Source of the DNA: Christiangramia flava JLT2011
GTDB lineage: Bacteria > Bacteroidota > Bacteroidia > Flavobacteriales > Flavobacteriaceae
NCBI RefSeq assembly: GCF_001951155.1
Contig: NZ_CP016359.1
Location: forward strand, 3,806,001 to 3,870,000
DNA length: 64,000 nt
Direction of reading: 5' to 3'
Under the pieces are notes generated by a model that was not told the origin of the DNA, ran no database searches, and saw only the letters and a program-made list of their open reading frames with translations. The position numbers and the translations under genes were made by a program. Position 1 is the stretch's first letter; each line of letters opens with the position of its first letter. Shown here in pieces: positions 45,910 through 54,557 of the stretch.

Positions 45910-45966
45910 TTACCTCGCCTGAGCGTGGGGTAAAATATGATGATGATGTACGAAATTTGTTCTCAT
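45910..45966 (-). CDS. hisL: his operon leader peptide
   Basis: 18 codons from ATG 45964-45966 to TAA 45910-45912: MRTNFVHHHHILPHAQAR. Four consecutive His codons plus a fifth nearby, followed by a terminator hairpin before hisG, are the hallmarks of ribosome-mediated attenuation by histidine. The name hisL follows the E. coli convention; sequence homology to that peptide is not implied. Confidence 0.88.
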   Translation of the reverse strand: MRTNFVHHHHILPHAQAR

Positions 45967-45975
45967 AACTGGTTA

Positions 45976-45983
45976 CAAATCTA
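45976..45983 (-). promoter_or_regulatory. -7 promoter box of the his operon
   Basis: TAGATTTG on the - strand matches TAnnTTTG and ends 9 bases before the leader peptide ATG, so the transcript would start almost at the leader gene. The -33 element is not clear. Confidence 0.5.
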
Positions 45984-46034
45984 AGTATAAATCTTAAAAG
46001 GAAAAGCTTTCAGAAAAATTTTTTGAAATTTTTA

Positions 46035-46850
46035 TCAATTGTCCCCCAGAATAAGCGGCATTCCATTTTCACCGGAACCGATCACGATCACCTTGGAATT
46101 GCCTGATTTTGCCAGTTCCAGAGTAGCCTGGATTCCTTTTTCCGTCAGGATCTTATCTGTTAGAGACTGGCTCAGGATGCTGTTGGCCCGTGCTTTTCCT
46201 TCCGCCTCGATACGTTGTCTTTCCGCTTCTTTTTCCGCTTTGGTTAATCGGAATTCATATTCCAGCGATTCCTGCTCCTGGCGCAATTTTCTTTCGATCG
46301 CGTCCTTGATCGTTGCCGGAAGCGTCACATCGCGAACCAAAACCTCATCCAGTACGATGTATTGATCGTCCAGGATCTTTTTAGTTTCCGCATAAATTTC
46401 CCGCTGAATCGCATCTCTTTTACTGGAATACAACTGCTCGGGGGTGTATCTCCCTACCACGCTTCTTGCAGCCGACCGAATGGTGGGTAGAATGATCCTG
46501 TTTAGGTAATCTTCCCCGATTTCCTGGTGCAGTTTCCCTAACTCGTTGTATTTGGGCATGTACCAGGCCGAGGCATCCAGCTGAATATCCAGACCATTAG
46601 AGGAAAGCACCTTCATTTTCTCAAATATTTCCTGCCTCCTCACTTCATAAACATACACTTTATTCCAGGGCGCTACCACATGAAAACCTTCGGAAAGAGG
46701 CGGTTTATCGGTCACGACACCGCCACCAAAAGTCTTGTAAAGCACGCCGGCTTCACCAGAATCAATGGTCACGGCTGATTTCGCGATAATAATAATCAGA
46801 ATAATGATTGCTATAAAAACAGGGATACCAATTTTTGGTAGTCGTTCCAT
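46035..46850 (-). CDS. Prohibitin-like SPFH-domain protein
   Basis: 271 residues from ATG 46850 (MERLPKIGIPVF); an ATG at 46904 adds 18 residues but overlaps the upstream gene. One N-terminal membrane helix (about 7-26), SPFH/Band 7 domain (DSGEAGVLYKTFGG, RSAARSVVGRYTPEQLYSSKRD), then a Glu/Lys/Arg coiled coil (EQESLEYEFRLTKAEKEAERQRIEAEGKA) and a short C-terminal tail. It forms membrane-attached ring assemblies, like mitochondrial prohibitin. Confidence 0.9.
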   Translation of the reverse strand: MERLPKIGIPVFIAIIILIIIIAKSAVTIDSGEAGVLYKTFGGGVVTDKPPLSEGFHVVAPWNKVYVYEVRRQEIFEKMKVLSSNGLDIQLDASAWYMPKYNELGKLHQEIGEDYLNRIILPTIRSAARSVVGRYTPEQLYSSKRDAIQREIYAETKKILDDQYIVLDEVLVRDVTLPATIKDAIERKLRQEQESLEYEFRLTKAEKEAERQRIEAEGKARANSILSQSLTDKILTEKGIQATLELAKSGNSKVIVIGSGENGMPLILGDN

Positions 46851-46870
46851 ATATTGAAATAATTTAGAAT

Positions 46871-48895
46871 TTAGATTAAGCCTAAGTATTTTCGGTAAAA
46901 CCATTCAGCGGCAAAAACGGCGATCAGTACAAACAGGAGGTAATACCAGTCGATCAAAGGTACAGCTTTTTCGTGGCTTTTCTGCACGGGAGTAAATTCG
47001 CTGCTGTTCAAGAGCTCGTCCTTCAATTGTGAAAGCTGATCTTTAAAATACAGTTCTGAATGGTTCGTGTTGGCTAATTCCTTCATTCCGGTTAAGTTAG
47101 CCGATGTAAATTGCTTTTCGGGATTAAAATCGATCACCTGGAAACTGCCACTTTTACTCAATCCAGAGGTTTTTTCAGTAATACTGAAATCATAAGTTCC
47201 AGCTGCCAGTTCCCCGGCGTTGAACTCGTAATGATTGTTCTTCAGCAGTAAACTTGAAGTAACCGCATTTACTGAGTCCTTATTTTTTAACCGAATTTCC
47301 AGGATCCCCGAGGGATCAAATTCATAATTTTCATCAAAATACTGCGCCATGATCCTGATCTGGCGATTCCCGTAATAGAAATTCTCATAGTCTATTTCCA
47401 GGCGCTGCTTCTGTTCCTGGGAAGCCAGATTCTGTATTAGCTTTGCAAAGAATTCATCAAATGCTTCAAAATTAGCATTTTGCAAATAGGATTCGGCCCT
47501 CCATCTCCAGAAGTTTTCACCAATCAGAAATCCAAATTTTGGACGGGTTTTGGAAATTGCCAATAAAGGCTCACCGGTTTGGACACCCTGAATGCTTTGT
47601 TCCAGAATCACCTCAAAATTGCTGTCATAATTCAGCGTTCCGAATTTCATGCTCAGCGGGGGATAATCGTCAAAACCAATGTCATCCAGCTGAAATGTAC
47701 CGAATTGTGAATTGAAAACAGGGAACACCTCCTGTTGCTGTCCTGTAGCTTTTTTATTCAATCCCAACTGGAGGGAATTGATAAAATTCCAGTCGGTTTT
47801 AGAACCGGTAACCAAAAAATAAGGCTTCCCAGCTTTAGCCAATCGCTGATATACATCTTTAAATGAATAGTCAGGCTGAAATATTATAACTAATTGATAA
47901 TCTTCGATTTGTATATTTTCAGAAAAATTTTTGATCTCCGCTTTTCGCTGCTGATTGGATTCAATTAATTTTTTGAAAGCGCCCAGGTCAGGATGGATCA
48001 TACTGGTCAGGATCAGGACATTGGTTCGCTCATCAATGACTTCAATTCCAAAATTCCGCTGATTATTTTCAACATTCTTTTCGTTTTGCAAGGGCTCCAC
48101 CTGAACGCGGAAAGTTTTGACCCCAACGCTTCCAGCCTGTAATTCTGAGCGTACAATTTCCGAAGTATGGTCTTCGGAGAAATTAAGTTTTTTACTAAAT
48201 ACCACTGAATTTCCTGAAAACAGCTGCAGCCTGGTTTCGACGTTTCTGGCACCCTTATAATTCAGAAAGATTTCCACCGGAAAGCGATTGTTCAGAAAAG
48301 CATAGCGATTGACATTTAGCCGTTCTATAGACAGATCGCTATAGGTTGCAGTATCTCCAAGAACGACAGGAAACAGCTTCATGCCGTCTGATTGCCGGAA
48401 ATAGCGATAGTCACGTCCTAGCGTCTGGTTCCCGTCACTGAAAAGCAGCAAGGCGCCGCTGGCACTCTGGAAAATATCTTCGGTCTGTTCCATGGCGCGC
48501 TGCGGATTGCTGAAACCTTCGGAAAAATTTATACTATCACCACTTTGAAGATCTTCCCCAAACCTAAAATTACTGATATCGAAACGCTGCTGAATTTCCG
48601 GATCGCCTTTTAGCATATCCAGATCCTTTTCCAGTTCTGCGGCATCTTCAGCCAGCGCCATCGATTCCGAATTATCGACCAGCAAGACCAGTTTTGGCTT
48701 GATCAGTTCATAAGTTACGCTTCGAACCTTGGGATTGATGAGCAACAATAAAATCAGGAAAATGGAGGTGCTTCGAAGGGCGAAAAAGATATAATCTTTC
48801 GAACGTCGCGGCGATTTATGGAGGTACTGAAAAAAAGCAAACCCCAGCGCTACTGCGAGTGCCAGGGTTATATATACAATTGTTGTTGCAGTCAT
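46871..48895 (-). CDS. Membrane protein with von Willebrand A-type domain
   Basis: 674 residues. Two N-terminal helices (about 4-24, 35-56), a vWA-like domain with the metal-site start LVLLVDNSESM and GALLLFSDGNQT, then a long beta-rich periplasmic part and a final helix (about 648-666). The family is common in Bacteroidota beside BatA/BatB-type genes; function unknown. The prohibitin-like gene follows 20 bases later. Confidence 0.82.
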   Translation of the reverse strand: MTATTIVYITLALAVALGFAFFQYLHKSPRRSKDYIFFALRSTSIFLILLLLINPKVRSVTYELIKPKLVLLVDNSESMALAEDAAELEKDLDMLKGDPEIQQRFDISNFRFGEDLQSGDSINFSEGFSNPQRAMEQTEDIFQSASGALLLFSDGNQTLGRDYRYFRQSDGMKLFPVVLGDTATYSDLSIERLNVNRYAFLNNRFPVEIFLNYKGARNVETRLQLFSGNSVVFSKKLNFSEDHTSEIVRSELQAGSVGVKTFRVQVEPLQNEKNVENNQRNFGIEVIDERTNVLILTSMIHPDLGAFKKLIESNQQRKAEIKNFSENIQIEDYQLVIIFQPDYSFKDVYQRLAKAGKPYFLVTGSKTDWNFINSLQLGLNKKATGQQQEVFPVFNSQFGTFQLDDIGFDDYPPLSMKFGTLNYDSNFEVILEQSIQGVQTGEPLLAISKTRPKFGFLIGENFWRWRAESYLQNANFEAFDEFFAKLIQNLASQEQKQRLEIDYENFYYGNRQIRIMAQYFDENYEFDPSGILEIRLKNKDSVNAVTSSLLLKNNHYEFNAGELAAGTYDFSITEKTSGLSKSGSFQVIDFNPEKQFTSANLTGMKELANTNHSELYFKDQLSQLKDELLNSSEFTPVQKSHEKAVPLIDWYYLLFVLIAVFAAEWFYRKYLGLI

Positions 48896-48971
48896 CCAGT
48901 TAAGGTAAATTCTTCTAAAGTTCCAAAATAATCAAATTTCAGGCTTTTACCTTGGACTTCCCCAAAAAGTC

Positions 48972-49718
48972 TTAAGTGTGCATCCCGCCATCTACATGGA
49001 TCACCTGCCCGGTCACATAAGAACTCAGGTCGCTGCCCAGGAATACGCAGGCATTGGCAATATCTTCGGGTTTTCCTCCACGTTTCAACGGAATAGCATC
49101 CCTCCAGCCCTGAACGGTCTTCTCGTCCAGTTTTTCGGTCATTTCCGTTTCAATGAACCCAGGGGCGATCACGTTGGTACGAATGTTCCTGGAGCCTAAT
49201 TCCTGCGCCATAGACTTGGAAAAACCAATGATCCCCGCTTTGGAAGCAGCGTAGTTGGACTGCCCAGCATTTCCGGTGACGCCCACAACAGAACTCATAT
49301 TGATAATGCTCCCGCTACGTTGTTTCAGGAACGTGCGTTGAGCTGCTTTGGTCATATTGAAAATAGATTTCAGGTTCACCTCGATCACCCTGTCAAAATC
49401 TTCTTCGCTCATTCGCATCAACAGGTTATCTTTCGTGATACCGGCATTGTTGATCAAAATGTCTATCGAACCGAATTCTTTCACCACTTCATCTACCAAT
49501 TCCTGAGCTTCAGCAAAACTTGCCGCATTCGATTTATAGGCTTTGGCTTTGACGCCTTTTTCTGAAAGTTCTCTGGCAAGTGCTTCAGCAGATTCAGCCG
49601 AAGAATTATAAGTAAAAGCCACATTGGCACCATGTTCTGCGAAAACCATCGCGATACCTTTCCCGATTCCGCGGCTCCCACCGGTGATAATGGCATTTTT
49701 TCCTTCTAATAATTTCAT
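48972..49718 (-). CDS. fabG: 3-oxoacyl-ACP reductase
   Basis: 248 residues, classical SDR. TGGSRGIGKGIA cofactor motif, NNAG, Ser in NMSSVVG, YAASKAG catalytic Tyr/Lys, and the FabG-type ending GQVIHVDGGMHT. Reduces beta-ketoacyl-ACP with NADPH. Confidence 0.94.
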   Translation of the reverse strand: MKLLEGKNAIITGGSRGIGKGIAMVFAEHGANVAFTYNSSAESAEALARELSEKGVKAKAYKSNAASFAEAQELVDEVVKEFGSIDILINNAGITKDNLLMRMSEEDFDRVIEVNLKSIFNMTKAAQRTFLKQRSGSIINMSSVVGVTGNAGQSNYAASKAGIIGFSKSMAQELGSRNIRTNVIAPGFIETEMTEKLDEKTVQGWRDAIPLKRGGKPEDIANACVFLGSDLSSYVTGQVIHVDGGMHT

Positions 49719-49745
49719 TTTACTACAAATTGGTTAATTGTTTTT

Positions 49746-49753
49746 CAAATATA
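49746..49753 (-). promoter_or_regulatory. -7 promoter box for fabG
   Basis: TATATTTG on the - strand fits TAnnTTTG and lies 27 bases upstream of the start codon. Confidence 0.45.
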
Positions 49754-49774
49754 GGAATTCCCAGAGGGCTTTGC

Positions 49775-49831
49775 ATAAAAAAATCCCTCTGAAAATCACC
49801 TTGGATCAAGCAGCTTTCAGAAGGATTTTAA
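49775..49831 (-). terminator. Terminator after sucD
   Basis: Arms AAAAATCCCTCTGAAA and TTTCAGAAGGATTTTT pair with one mismatch around a 19-base loop. On the - strand a T run follows. Confidence 0.7.
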
Positions 49832-49848
49832 AAATGTATGTAAAAAGA

Positions 49849-50724
49849 TTAGCCTTTCAGTACTTCGGCAACTTTCGCTCCGATCTCGGCAGGAGAATCT
49901 ACTACGTGAATACCGTTTTCAGCAAGGATTTTCTTCTTAGCTTGTGCAGTGTCTTCACTACCACCTACTATCGCCCCGGCGTGACCCATGGTACGACCGG
50001 CTGGAGCCGTTTCACCAGCAATAAAACCAACAACAGGCTTTTTATTTCCGTTATCCTTTACCCATTTAGCAGCATCAGCCTCAAGCTGTCCACCAATCTC
50101 TCCAATCATCACGATACACTCGGTTTCAGGATCGTTCATCAAAAGCTCGACCGCTTCCTTGGTAGTGGTTCCAATAATCGGGTCACCACCAATACCAATC
50201 GCTGTAGTGATACCAAGACCTTGCTTCACCACCTGATCTGCCGCCTCGTAAGTAAGCGTACCGGATTTAGAAACGATTCCAACTTTTCCTTTTTTGAACA
50301 CAAAACCTGGCATGATACCAACTTTGGCTTCACCTGGAGTGATCACTCCAGGACAGTTAGGTCCAATTAGTCTACAGTCGCGATCTTTGATATAATCTGA
50401 AGCTTTGACCATATCGGCAACCGGGATACCTTCTGTGATGGTAATGATCACTTTGATACCCGCATCAGCAGCTTCCATTATAGCATCGGCAGCGAACGCC
50501 GGCGGAACAAAAATGATCGAAACATCTGCTCCAGTCTTCTCCACAGCCTCAGAAACTGTATTGAAAACCGGCTTGTTCAGGTGCTTTTGTCCTCCTTTTC
50601 CAGGAGTTACACCTCCAACAACGTTGGTACCGTACTCTATCATTTGTTCGGCGTGGAATGTCCCTTCACTTCCGGTAAATCCCTGCACGATTACTTTAGA
50701 ATCTTTATTTACTAAAACGCTCAT
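49849..50724 (-). CDS. sucD: Succinate-CoA ligase, alpha subunit
   Basis: 291 residues. CoA-binding Rossmann fold ([29 protein letters not shown]), [11 protein letters not shown], and the phosphohistidine in [13 protein letters not shown]. Forms succinyl-CoA ligase with SucC, which is not in the window. Monocistronic with its own promoter and terminator. Confidence 0.96.
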   Translation of the reverse strand: MSVLVNKDSKVIVQGFTGSEGTFHAEQMIEYGTNVVGGVTPGKGGQKHLNKPVFNTVSEAVEKTGADVSIIFVPPAFAADAIMEAADAGIKVIITITEGIPVADMVKASDYIKDRDCRLIGPNCPGVITPGEAKVGIMPGFVFKKGKVGIVSKSGTLTYEAADQVVKQGLGITTAIGIGGDPIIGTTTKEAVELLMNDPETECIVMIGEIGGQLEADAAKWVKDNGNKKPVVGFIAGETAPAGRTMGHAGAIVGGSEDTAQAKKKILAENGIHVVDSPAEIGAKVAEVLKG

Positions 50725-50748
50725 AAGTGCTTTTTGATTTTTGGATTA

Positions 50749-50756
50749 CAAAAGTA
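50749..50756 (-). promoter_or_regulatory. -7 promoter box for sucD
   Basis: TACTTTTG on the - strand matches TAnnTTTG, 24 bases before the ATG. TTTA about 19 bases further upstream is a near -33 element. Confidence 0.5.
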
Positions 50757-50839
50757 GGTTTTTCAGAATAAAACCTAAAGCCATTTTAAGGTTTATTCCT
50801 TCGGAAATTGCTAAAATTCCGCTAAAATCTTCGGAAACT

Positions 50840-50868
50840 AAAAATCCCGATCAAACCGACCGGGATTT
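50840..50868 (-). terminator. Terminator after the M56 protease gene
   Basis: AAATCCCG and CGGGATTT form the stem with an 11-base loop; on the - strand ATTTTTAG follows. It lies 23 bases after the stop codon. Confidence 0.7.
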
Positions 50869-50891
50869 CCGTTTTATTCTGGCAGCTGAAA

Positions 50892-52742
50892 TTAGTCTTC
50901 TTTCGTTGTCACTTCCATTTTTGCACCAGTCTTCTCTGTTTTATGAACATTGATATTGATATCTTTATTGGTTTTCACCACCTTCCTGATCTCATCAGCA
51001 GTCGATTTTTTGCCGTTCAGGTAAAACGAACCTCCACTGCTTTCGATCTCATCGATCATTTGCTCCGGTCTGGGCGGTGCCGGCGGGTGTGGCGGTCTTT
51101 CGCGTAATCTTGCCCGGTCCTGTTGCATGTGCCTTCTCGCAACCTCCCGCTGTTCCTGGCGAACTTTAGCCATTTTCTCACGAGCGTGAGCCATCTCTTC
51201 TCTCATTTCGGCCTGCTTTTGGTCTATTTCAGACTGCGCTTTTTCGCGATCGGCTTTGCTGAGTTCTTCATTTTCTCGTAATTCCTTACGCATCTCGGCA
51301 AGCTCCTGCTGCTTCTCCATCAACTCCTGGCGTTTTTGTTCCATTTCCTCCCGGCGTTCTTCCCGAATTTCAATAAGTCTTATGCGATCCTCCCGAAGCT
51401 TTTCATCGTCCTCGATCACTTCAATGACACGTTTAGTTGCGGGAGCAGGATCGTCTTCCACTACTTCGATCACCTCTACCTGTGCAGGATTTGGCGGTGG
51501 CGGTGGGGCCACCTCGGCATTTTCACCCCTAGCAGGCGGCGGTGGCGGTGGCATATTTCCTGCTGGAGCAGGCGGTGCTGGAGGAGCCATAAAATTAATA
51601 CCAGAAACCTGCGCTAATTTAGACTTTTTGTACTCGGCATTCAGCTTGTTAATGAATGGCGTTGAAGAATTGGAAAAATCGACATTGAAATTCGGCTGCT
51701 GCATTTCGGAAGTTGTCCATCCAGACGTAAGCTTATCCATGGCTTTGGCAAAATTCTTCAATTTAACCGACTTCCCATTGAGCCAGATATCCTCCTCTTC
51801 CACTTTAACACTGATGGTTTTAGTCTTCTGAACGGCCAGCATTGTTTCAGGCTGCTCTGCGATCAAAGTCGCCGCAGGTTTTGCCACGATCTCATTGTTG
51901 AAAAGATACAGGCACATGGTAGTGACCGGAATAAAAATGGCCAATCGAAGCCAGAATCGCTTCCGTGAAAATTCTTTGCTAATCATAATAATTCGTTTTT
52001 TGATTAATGAATGACTGATGGAGCTGGAAAGCGAACTTTCAAAGCTCCTTGATGTATACTGGTAAAGGATATTGGAATAATCGAATGCCGAGGTTTCTCC
52101 TTTTAAAACCTGCTCGTCTGCCAGGAATTCATGGTTCAGCTTAGCCGATCTTTTGATGAAAAAGATCAACGGATTGAACCAGAAGATCACCTGGATGATT
52201 TCTATAAAAATAAGATCTAAAGAATGTTTTTGGTCCACGTGCGCCTTTTCGTGCTCGAGAACTGCTTCGGAAATTTGCTCATTGTGAAAATCGGAACGAT
52301 TTAGAAAAATATAATTCAGAAAAGAATGTGGATCGAGTCTTTTTTTCAGCAGCACATAAATGTACCGGTAATCTGGCAAGTGCTCATTATTTTTGACCTG
52401 CTCGAGAATATTCCTGAAATTCCGAATAAAACGCGCCAGGAAAAACAGGAAACCAACCAGGTAAAGACTTATTAATATATTAGCCCCGTATGCTTCCCAG
52501 AACGATACCTGCAGCGCCTGAGTATTTGCCGTTTGCCAACTAGCGTCCTCTACCACTCGGATAATCGCTGGTTCCGTAGTCGTATAGCTGAAAGTGATCA
52601 ACGGAATCACCAACGACAGGACAATCATTCCAAGAAGGTAAAAACGCTTAAAGCTCAGAAAACGCTCATTTTCCAGTAAGAGTTTGTAAAAACTGAAGAA
52701 AACCAGCAAACAGGCACCCGATTTCAGCAAATATTCCAACAT
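50892..52742 (-). CDS. M56/BlaR1-family membrane metalloprotease
   Basis: 616 residues. Membrane helices near 5-22, 35-53 and 88-105, the zinc site HEKAH (164-168) followed by QVIFWFNPLIFFI. A fourth helix near 275-290 leads to an unusual extracytoplasmic part. That part has a Pro-rich stretch (APPAPPAPAG, MPPPPPPARG, APPPPPNP), a highly charged Glu/Arg/Lys helix of about 130 residues, a second Pro-rich segment and a small C-terminal domain with FYLNGKKSTADEIRKVV. No penicillin-binding sensor domain is present. By analogy with BlaR1 it cleaves the adjacent BlaI-type repressor on receiving an envelope signal. One base separates the two genes. Confidence 0.88.
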   Translation of the reverse strand: MLEYLLKSGACLLVFFSFYKLLLENERFLSFKRFYLLGMIVLSLVIPLITFSYTTTEPAIIRVVEDASWQTANTQALQVSFWEAYGANILISLYLVGFLFFLARFIRNFRNILEQVKNNEHLPDYRYIYVLLKKRLDPHSFLNYIFLNRSDFHNEQISEAVLEHEKAHVDQKHSLDLIFIEIIQVIFWFNPLIFFIKRSAKLNHEFLADEQVLKGETSAFDYSNILYQYTSRSFESSLSSSISHSLIKKRIIMISKEFSRKRFWLRLAIFIPVTTMCLYLFNNEIVAKPAATLIAEQPETMLAVQKTKTISVKVEEEDIWLNGKSVKLKNFAKAMDKLTSGWTTSEMQQPNFNVDFSNSSTPFINKLNAEYKKSKLAQVSGINFMAPPAPPAPAGNMPPPPPPARGENAEVAPPPPPNPAQVEVIEVVEDDPAPATKRVIEVIEDDEKLREDRIRLIEIREERREEMEQKRQELMEKQQELAEMRKELRENEELSKADREKAQSEIDQKQAEMREEMAHAREKMAKVRQEQREVARRHMQQDRARLRERPPHPPAPPRPEQMIDEIESSGGSFYLNGKKSTADEIRKVVKTNKDININVHKTEKTGAKMEVTTKED

Positions 52743-53108
52743 CTACTTGTTTTTAATTCGTTCGTCTATCAATTTCCTGATCTCGCGTAATTCCTTCTCT
52801 GAAAGGTCTGTTTCCTGAGTGAAAAAAGAGGCGAACTGTGAGGCAGAATCATTAAAGAAATTCTTGATCATCCCACTCATCTGGTTCGAGAAATAGTCTT
52901 TTTTCTTCACTAATGGGAAATATTCCCGGGAACGCCCCTCCTGAGTGTAGCCCACAAAATTTTTGTCCTGCATTCTTTTCAGGAGCGTTGCCACGGTGGT
53001 TACAGCTGGTTTTGGATCAGGATAAGCATCTACTAGATCTTTCATAAAAGCTTTTTCTTTTTTCCAAAGCATTTGCATGAGCTGTTCTTCCGAATTTGAT
53101 AATTCCAT
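52743..53108 (-). CDS. BlaI/MecI/CopY-family transcriptional repressor
   Basis: 121 residues. Winged helix (LSNSEEQLMQMLWKKEKAFMKDLVDAYPDPKPAVTTVATLLKRMQDKNFVGYTQEGRSREYFPLV), then a C-terminal dimerisation helix region. It represses its own operon through the two upstream operators and is expected to be inactivated by the M56 protease. Confidence 0.93.
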   Translation of the reverse strand: MELSNSEEQLMQMLWKKEKAFMKDLVDAYPDPKPAVTTVATLLKRMQDKNFVGYTQEGRSREYFPLVKKKDYFSNQMSGMIKNFFNDSASQFASFFTQETDLSEKELREIRKLIDERIKNK

Positions 53109-53122
53109 ATATCCTTTATTAC

Positions 53123-53136
53123 TCTACAAATGTAGA
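53123..53136. promoter_or_regulatory. BlaI-type operator 1, overlapping the -7 box
   Basis: TCTACAAATGTAGA, arms TCTACA/TGTAGA, the TACA-TGTA core of BlaI/MecI operators. On the - strand it contains TACATTTG (53127-53134), a perfect TAnnTTTG -7 element, 18 bases before the repressor ATG. Confidence 0.8.
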
Positions 53137-53149
53137 ATAAAAATTTAAT

Positions 53150-53163
53150 TCTACAAATGTAGA
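53150..53163. promoter_or_regulatory. BlaI-type operator 2, overlapping the -33 box
   Basis: An identical 14-base copy of operator 1, centres 27 bases apart. It supplies TTTG (- strand, 53154-53157) exactly 19 bases from the -7 element, i.e. the Bacteroidota TTTG-N19-TAnnTTTG promoter. Confidence 0.8.
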
Positions 53164-53173
53164 ATGGCGAAAT

Positions 53174-53200
53174 TTAAAAAAAACCCTCAAAAGAGGGCTT
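53174..53200 (-). terminator. Terminator after the NTF2-like gene
   Basis: On the - strand AAGCCCTC TTTT GAGGGTTTTTTTT: a strong short hairpin with a T run, 15 bases after the stop codon. Confidence 0.82.
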
Positions 53201-53215
53201 GAATATATGCTGAAG

Positions 53216-53608
53216 TTATGCCCAGGGGCTTTTCTCTACTTCTTCTCCTAACTGGCTTACCTGCACCCCTCTGAATAATTTCCCGTCCTTCAGTTCCCAA
53301 ATTGCCACGAAATGTGCCAGCGGCATTTCCTCATCCGGGTTTTCAATTGTACGTACGTGGTAGGTAAAGTGAACTGCGACATTTTCTTTTTTAGCGAAAA
53401 TCTTTTCAATTTCGGCACGAAGCGAATCAAAAGAAGAAAAAAGTTCATCCCGAATGCCCAAAATTCCTTCCACATCAAGATTTTTCAAGCCAGTAGTGCC
53501 ATACCAGCTCAATTCGGCCTCGGGGTGGAGATATTGCCTGATGCTTTCAGCGTCCTTATCGTTGGACTGGTAAAAACTTTCAACAACTTTCGTGGGTTTT
53601 AGACTCAT
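53216..53608 (-). CDS. NTF2-like / SnoaL-type protein
   Basis: 130 residues with the cone-shaped NTF2 fold pattern: VESFYQSNDKDAESIRQYLHPEAELSWYGTTG, VHFTYHVRTIENPDEEMPLAHFVAIWELKDGKLFRGVQVSQ. No catalytic residues can be fixed. Function unknown; it lies in the same direction as, and 7 bases downstream of, the LpxD-like gene. Confidence 0.83.
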   Translation of the reverse strand: MSLKPTKVVESFYQSNDKDAESIRQYLHPEAELSWYGTTGLKNLDVEGILGIRDELFSSFDSLRAEIEKIFAKKENVAVHFTYHVRTIENPDEEMPLAHFVAIWELKDGKLFRGVQVSQLGEEVEKSPWA

Positions 53609-53615
53609 AATCTTC

Positions 53616-54545
53616 TTATTTTAATTTCGCTATCAATTTCGGAATTAGTTTGACAGCTACCAATTCTTTCATCTTTTCACGTGCTTCAACGGCCGGGCTT
53701 CCGAAGTAAGTGGTATTCTCTTCCGTAGATTTACCAATTCCGCTTTGCGCTAAGATAACCGATCCTTTGGCAATATGCACATCGCTTCGAATCCCCACCT
53801 GGCCCCAGATTGTTACTTCGTCACCTACCACAACGCAACCCGCAATGCCGACCTGTGAAGCGATCAGGCATTTTTTACCAATTACGGTGTCATGACCAAT
53901 CTGGATCAAATTATCCATTTTCGAGCCCGCCCCAATTCTGGTATCTCCGGTTACGCCACGATCTATCGTGCAGTTCGCGCCGATCTCGACGTGATCTTCA
54001 ATAATCACTTTCCCACAGGATAGCAGTTTATCAAAGCCTTCCGGTCTTTTTTTATAATAAAAAGCATGACCTCCAAGAACAGTCCCGCTGTGAATAGTGA
54101 CATGATCACCGATCTCGCAGTCGTTTCCAATACTTACATTGGGATAAATCACGCAGTTTTTACCAATTTTCACCCTTTTACCAATGGTCACATTCGGCTG
54201 TATCACGGTACCGCTCCCAATTTGCAGGTCATCTGCCAACATTTTTTCGAGCGGCTCAAAAGGTTTGAAATGCAGGCTGAGTTTATTGAAATCCCTGAAA
54301 GGATCATCAGAGATCAATAAAGCTTTTCCTTCAGGACAATCTACTTTCTTATTGATCAGGACAATGCTGGCCTGAGATTTCAGGGCTTTGTCATAATATT
54401 TCGGGTGATCTACAAAAACGATATCACCGTTTTCGACCACGTGAATTTCATTCATTCCCATAACCGGAAAATCTGCATCCCCCACAAATTCACAATCTAT
54501 GAGCGTGGCAATTTCTTTTAAGGAATGCTGGCGTGGAAATTTCAT
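53616..54545 (-). CDS. LpxD-like UDP-acylglucosamine N-acyltransferase (second copy)
   Basis: 309 residues. N-terminal uridine-binding-like domain (about 1-100), then left-handed beta-helix hexapeptide repeats (VTIGKRVKIGKNCVIYPNVSIG and on), with the catalytic His region GHAFYYKKRPEGFDKL and IGHDTVIGKKCLIASQ. It is shorter than the true LpxD at 57,318-58,343 and its active-site string differs (GHAFYY for GADGFGF), so a different acyl or sugar substrate is likely. Twelve bases downstream of efp. Confidence 0.85.
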   Translation of the reverse strand: MKFPRQHSLKEIATLIDCEFVGDADFPVMGMNEIHVVENGDIVFVDHPKYYDKALKSQASIVLINKKVDCPEGKALLISDDPFRDFNKLSLHFKPFEPLEKMLADDLQIGSGTVIQPNVTIGKRVKIGKNCVIYPNVSIGNDCEIGDHVTIHSGTVLGGHAFYYKKRPEGFDKLLSCGKVIIEDHVEIGANCTIDRGVTGDTRIGAGSKMDNLIQIGHDTVIGKKCLIASQVGIAGCVVVGDEVTIWGQVGIRSDVHIAKGSVILAQSGIGKSTEENTTYFGSPAVEAREKMKELVAVKLIPKLIAKLK

Positions 54546-54557
54546 GAGACCGGAAAA

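Noticed and set aside
46851..46904. Earlier ATG for the prohibitin-like protein
   Set aside because: It overlaps the vWA gene and adds a basic stretch not typical before the SPFH membrane helix.
51256..51831. Ser-rich open frame on + strand within the M56 gene
   Set aside because: Mirror of the Pro/Glu/Arg-rich coding sequence on the other strand; low complexity and no domain.
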